Below are positions 46,940 to 64,000 of a stretch of DNA of 64,000 nt, in pieces; positions within the stretch are counted from its first letter, which is position 1, and each line of letters opens with the position of its first letter. The translations under genes were made by a program, and so were the position numbers. The notes beneath the pieces are model-generated. The model searched no databases and was not told the DNA's origin. It saw only the letters and a list, made by a program, of their open reading frames with translations. The DNA is from Atriophallophorus winterbourni (Eukaryota > Platyhelminthes > Trematoda > Plagiorchiida > Microphallidae). The stretch covers positions 5,001 to 69,000 of the forward strand of contig JACCGJ010023516.1 in NCBI GenBank assembly GCA_013407085.1, in the 5' to 3' direction.

Positions 46940-48038
46940 TTTATTAATCTGTGCATCGTACAGAATAGCAAAAGTCTAAGTTAACGTGAAACGTTGAGCA
47001 AGAACAATCGACATCCAATTGTAGAATTTGCCCGCCCATGGACATCACGTTGGCAACAGAATGGGAAGAACAGTGACCCAAAACACACGTGCAGCAAGAA
47101 AAATTGAACTCGAAAAAAGAGAGTAAACTGTTTGTGGTGGATGATGGAATGGATAAAGATGGTGTACAAAATAAATGTTTCATTAGATCCCAAACACCCT
47201 ACTCCTCTTGTAAGAATATATCCACAAGCTCCGGTACAGCATATGTAGTTCGTGGGAATATAGAGGTGACTGGAGTGAAGTCGAATTCTACCGTGTTCAG
47301 AAGATGCAGAGTTGAATTGTTGTGAAAAAATCCGGATTGAATAACATGCGTGTAACAACAGCACAGAAAAAATAGGAGAACGATGAAACAAGGGAAATCG
47401 AATTGATATGCAACGGGAAAACCGGTATTCACGCACAATAGAAAATTTGAATAATTTGCATGAATGACTACTGAATAACACGAGTAGCCACATAACGTAA
47501 ATTATACAACATCAGTATCGACCAGAGTGTAAACCGAACGTTAGTTACAAGCAGTGCCGGCTCGTAGACAAAAAACTCTGACGAATAGACACAAAAACAC
47601 TACGAATCACCTGAGGTGAGATTGATGAAAAGGCACAGAGGAACAAACGGATGCCAGAATAAAGATACAACAGTATACAAGATGTGAAAATCTGAGGAGA
47701 AACAGGGGTGGTGAGTGCAAGTAAATCCGGTAGATGCGACGCAGAATGACAAACGGTGCGTGAAATGACTAAACAGGAAAGACACGTGGTAAGATTATGG
47801 GCAGTTACGTTTGCATTTTTTGGGGGATTAAGAGCAGAACAAGAAGTGACTTCTAATCCTTAGCTTTCCGTAGTGGAACGGCAGTATGGTTGTTGGTGGA
47901 TCACAGAGAAGAGAGTTTAAAGGAACGTAAACGAACAACCCCCGGTTATGCATGGACGGAGTGGATCACAAGAAGGAATTCACGTGAGCAAAATCACCGA
48001 AAGACAAGTGGATTAGATGTCGCTCTTTGAGAGAGAGA
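46940..48038 (-). other. Probable 3' UTR of the NDR kinase gene
   Basis: The sequence follows the NDR stop on the - strand. The first clear AATAAA on that strand is at 46945-46940, giving a UTR of about 1.1 kb. A 170-codon frame (46981-47493, Phe/Ser/Cys-rich, starting MWLLVLFSSHSCK) lies inside. Its composition follows the T-rich strand and it is probably chance. No domain. Confidence 0.35.
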
Positions 48039-60436
<12,398 letters not shown>

Positions 60437-60764
60437 CTACGAGGGTGGGAAAGATTGGTTGATTGATTGAAATCAATGGAGCAAATGAGAGAAAAAATTA
60501 TTCGAGGACAATAATTAGTTAAGACAGGGTAATCACTACGGTGATTGTGGAAGACGAGCAGCAATAACCCAAGTGATGGGGAGAGTGAGTAGCAAATGGA
60601 AGAACTGAAATTGATGTTTGTGGGTATCAGTGAATGGGGTGAGCAAGCGAGACTAAAATAAGTAATTTTTTGGCAGTTCCGAAATACATCTGAAGGTAGA
60701 AGGAAAGAAAAAAATGCAACGGAGAAAGTTGCTATTGTTGACCTTCTAGCACGGATGTGCAATC
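60437..60764 (-). other. NDR upstream intron sequence
   Basis: No further NDR exon (DFG, HRD or N-lobe) was recognised. A 127-codon frame on the - strand (60379-60762) overlaps the exon in another frame and is a shadow. Confidence 0.4.
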
Positions 60765-61185
60765 ATGCAGTACTTCTGTGCTGTGCGGCTAAAACCGTGC
60801 TAAATTGATTGGCCAGAGGTATTGAGCTGCATGCGAATATACGATGGTCTCACTATCATTTCCTGTTCTTTTTTCTTCCTCATATCTGTCTAGGCCTGGG
60901 AAAATTGACAATATATTAGACAATGTGCAGTCTCTGACTATGCGGCACTTTGCCGGGATCAGGCTTGTGTTTTCACACCATGCTTCTGTGCTTGATGGCA
61001 AACACCGTGCTAAATTGATTGGCCACCTGTAATGAGCTGCATGCTAAAACACCCTGCAGTCTCACTAACATTTCCAGTTCCCTTCTCATATCTGTCTAAG
61101 AATGGAAAACCTGACAGTATCTTAGCCCATATGCAGTGTCTGAGTATTCGGCACTTTGCCCGGATCAGGCTTGTGCTTTAACATG
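60765..61185 (+). repeat. Two tandem units of a roughly 206-bp repeat
   Basis: CCGTGCTAAATTGATTGGCC recurs at 60795 and 61005. GGCACTTTGCC plus GGATCAGGCTTGTG recurs at 60944 and 61150. The offsets of 210 and 206 bases show tandem duplication with small indels. Other copies lie at 39940-40015 (+) and 48870-48960 (-). No coding content or obvious tRNA boxes. Confidence 0.8.
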
Positions 61186-61214
61186 TACATACGTTCGGTC
61201 GAAGTCGATGATGC

Positions 61215-62240
61215 ATATACATCACGAGCGCAAGATGGTTTCATGCTTCACAGCTTTTGAAATGACAAAACATTCTGATTCGGGAGTGACAATCTCCCCC
61301 TCACAGCGATAGGCAGTACTCAGTCGATCGGCGTCAGTTCCAGCCAAGAGTTGTATCTGCACTCTTTTGCAAACGTCTTTGTACCGTCTTTGTCTGCCCA
61401 ATGGTCGACTTCCTAATTGCAACTCACCATAGAGTAAATCTTTCGGAATACGAATATTTTCCATTTGGTACATATGAAATCACTTCAAAATTAGTCAGTT
61501 TGTCCATCCACGATATGTGCAAGATACGACGCATGCATTCAGCTTCTGTTCGTGTCTTGCGTGGGTGGCCCAGGTTTTACTGTCGTACAGTAAGACATTT
61601 ATTGCGCGCTATATACCATCATCTTTGTCTTTACAGTCAGCTTGCGGTTGCCCCAAACACAAGTGTTCAATCGGAACAAAATTGTCAGCTGCTTTGTGAA
61701 ACCGGTTATCAGCCTCCGTGTCTAGCGGGAGGTTATCAGTAAGGGTTGGACCAAGATATGTGAAATGATGCACTGGTTCAAGCTGACATTTTTCAACTGT
61801 GATGATGGGAGGCGACACAGTCAATTGACCAAAGACTTTGGACTTGCGAAAGCTAAATGTTCGACAAAAGTCTGCGCGCTGACGAAAAACAGTTCATGAG
61901 CGACCTCAGCTGTTCTTGAGAGTGAGCAATAACGGCTGCATGCAAACAGCAGGTCACGGATTAACATATCACGTAGCTTGGTTTTGTGCTCTCAAGCGGT
62001 CCGGGTTGAAAAGCTTGCCATCACATCGCGCACGTTGGTAAATACCATCTGCTCTCGTTCTAAAAGCGAGCTTAAGCAGCAGAGCAAAGAAAATACCGAA
62101 TAGCGTAATGGATAGAACATACTTTTGATAGACGCCTCGGCGTCGTTTCAAAATTAAGACGTTACCATTGAGATACGTAAAGAAATAGCACTGAGCGATG
62201 GGGGAAACGCATTGCCGGCAAGCGTACGACATGCACGCGA
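61215..62240 (-). mobile_element. RTE-like non-LTR retrotransposon fragment
   Basis: On the - strand: a degraded palm segment (SITLFGIFFALLLKLAFRT, RCDGKLFNPDRLRAQN), then PPIITVEKCQLEPVHHFTYL with GPTLTDNLPLDTE, then YQMENIRIPKDLLYGELQLG and RYKDVCKRVQ. It is the same family as the + strand copy at 32115-32830, but retains more of the C-terminal part. Multiple frameshifts. Confidence 0.82.
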
Positions 62241-63002
62241 TAGGAAAGCATTTAAAATTGAAGTAATCAGAGGCAATACTCTAACGACCAGTCATAAAAG
62301 GGAAACGAGCTTCTGACGAATCAAATATGCACCAAGTTGTAAGCGAAATAAAAGGTGTACGTTAAGCGTCGCAGGCTTGGGACCGATGGCTTCATCTAGC
62401 AAGCGAAGTAAGACACGCGAGAATCATTTAACCACCGCAATACCATCTGATTGATCACATAAGTCGTTTGTGGCAGCTTCGATACAGCGCGTAATTCGAA
62501 TAATAATGGGTTTTAAAAATCAGATTACAATGGTGGACATGATTTATTTACATGCGCACCACAGCAACGCCGTAAACAACATTGGTCAGATGCTCACTCG
62601 CGTGATCGTAACGCTCACACGAGTTGCGCGCAATAACTTCGGCGAACGAAAACACGCACAATTTGCAGCACAACCATGTACCACACACACGGGAAGACAA
62701 ATCACGAACAAGGCCGATACTGAAGCGAAAAATTGATAGTCGTTCACATTCGACGACGCAAGAAGTGCGATGAACAGTTTAAGAACATATATTTGGCTCG
62801 AATTTATGTGCTTGGGTTAAAAGACATGTTCCACGGAGTAGCAAAGCTGTTCCAACTGCGTAAGTAATACATTGTAAATTACCCTGCAGTACAATCTGTG
62901 ATAACTGAAATGAATACCGAAACATTAACGGAGCCGCTTTCTAGAACTGGATAACTTGACGGCATCGAAGCTAATGAACAACAAACCAACAGACGAGAAG
63001 AA
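62241..63002. other. Sequence between two RTE-like copies
   Basis: A-rich on the + strand, like the NDR introns. No exon of the kinase and no other gene was recognised. A + strand frame (62470-62736) has no domain. Confidence 0.35.
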
Positions 63003-64000
63003 TCAAAGCGCCGTTGACGCGTGCAGCTTATTGACCACCTGATTTCCTTTACTTTTGTGCGACTGGCTCCACGGGTCTATTAGCCTGCTTAATTGATGTC
63101 TCAAATCACGCCAGCTCACATGCGTCGATCGGATGCGAGATCGATGCACATTGTGATCTAGTCGCGTTCCTACCTGCGAACGCCATAGACGATGCGCAGT
63201 CCCAGGGCGTCTACATATAGTCGACAGCAAGGTCTTAACACGACCACCTTGTCGTCAACGCAAAATACGAACGGGTTTGGGGTCGAGGACCAGTTTTGTG
63301 AGCGCCGAGTCTGTCTTTAGGAGGACGTGGCCAAACCAGTGTAGTCATCGCCTTTGGAAGTGAACGGAAAACGGAGGAAATCCGTTGCATCGCTCACGAA
63401 CGGTAGCTTTATATACTCGGTCAGTATATCAACTGTCCAATCGTCGAACACTTCTAATGATCTGCATCATGTGCCCTGAGCGGTCACGTATCGCATTAAT
63501 AAAGCAGTACAGGGCGGATCGCTGCTTCATATACACGTATTTTAGTTTTGAGGCTGATGCCGTGCCTGTGCCAAAGGGTGCCTTTCAACTGCAGAAACGC
63601 ATTGCGCGCACGATCAACGCATAACATCACTTCATGTTTCGCCTGACCATTGGGCAACATACTTAAACCCAAGTATTTGAAGACTGAAACATACTCGATC
63701 CGACAGCCCTGAACGTTCAGTTGTAGGATGCCTGGTATAACGGTATAAAATGTCTTGGTTTTCGCTGCGTTTATCTGAAGGTCAACTTTCGAAGCAATGT
63801 GACTAATGCGGTCTGAAATCCTTTGCAGCATATCGGTATTTTCGCCAAAATAACTGCATTATCAGCGTAGTCAAAACCCCAGATCAAGAGATCCGTTGAA
63901 TCTTGAACCAATTGATAGTCCGCTAATGCCTAGTTCATAATACAGTCTACGAGATAGTTGAACAGAACCGGGTGTTAACGGACAACCTGCCCGCCACCTG
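63003..64000 (-). mobile_element. RTE-like retrotransposon, another family (runs off the window)
   Basis: On the - strand: LQRISDRISHIASKVDLQIN, NVQGCRIEYVSVFKYLG, KHEVMLCVDRARNAFLQLKG and RVYEAAIRPVLLY, the RT thumb/connection region of RTE-like elements. Degraded C-terminal remains extend to about 63003, where a RDVICDI..AGSTR-like end is visible in another frame. The upstream part (endonuclease, palm) lies past 64000 or is lost. Confidence 0.82.

Noticed and set aside
46981..47493. 170-codon - strand frame downstream of the NDR stop
   Set aside because: Phe/Ser/Cys-rich composition follows the T-rich strand; it sits in the likely 3' UTR and shows no domain.
61935..61965. GCATGCAAACAGCAGG as another hammerhead-like copy
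   Set aside because: It lacks the GAAA box, the ACCGGT palindrome and helix I; chance similarity inside an RTE-like fragment.

Overview
The window looks like nuclear DNA of a parasitic flatworm, probably a trematode. This is inferred from AT-rich non-coding DNA, short conserved exons split by kilobase introns, many decayed CR1-like and RTE-like non-LTR retrotransposons with tails of the kind common in trematodes, and small hammerhead-ribozyme-like repeats. No single sequence here fixes the species.

Three cellular genes can be recognised. (1) A SoxB-type transcription factor on the + strand (593-1513 joined to 8391-10172), intact, about 900 residues, with the HMG box just inside exon 2 after a 6.9 kb intron. 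(2) One exon of a Nck/Dock-type SH3-SH2 adaptor on the - strand (22554-23097), carrying the last SH3 domain and the first half of SH2. (3) The 3' half of an NDR (STK38/Tricornered) AGC kinase on the - strand, in four exons over 12.4 kb (60436 down to 48039): auto-inhibitory segment, activation loop, C-lobe with AGC tail, and hydrophobic-motif exon with the stop. One NDR exon carries two single-base insertions that break the frame.

Layout: 0-10 kb SoxB and its intron, with a foldback element and a GC-rich island. 10-17 kb holds weak candidate exons and a composite repeat with 81-bp direct repeats. 17.3-22 kb is a decayed piggyBac transposon (TTAA-type ends, three transposase lesions) with an internally deleted hAT element nested inside it (17436-19375, 6/8 target-site duplication). 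22.5-23.1 kb is the Nck exon. 23-46.8 kb is a graveyard of CR1-like and RTE-like fragments in both orientations, including a detached CR1 ORF1-like block and a head-to-tail CR1 pair. 46.9-60.4 kb is the NDR gene, whose introns are almost free of retrotransposons and strongly A-over-T on the + strand. 60.8-64 kb has tandem 206-bp repeats and two RTE-like copies.

The least expected signal is a family of seven 42-nt hammerhead-like motifs (near 15.9, 31.0, 35.6, 37.7, 44.6, 55.5 and 58.3 kb). They share helix I, an AAACA-capped helix II, the GAAA box and a self-complementary ACCGGT in place of helix III and its loop. That geometry suggests a ribozyme that works as a dimer, although most copies here have core mutations.
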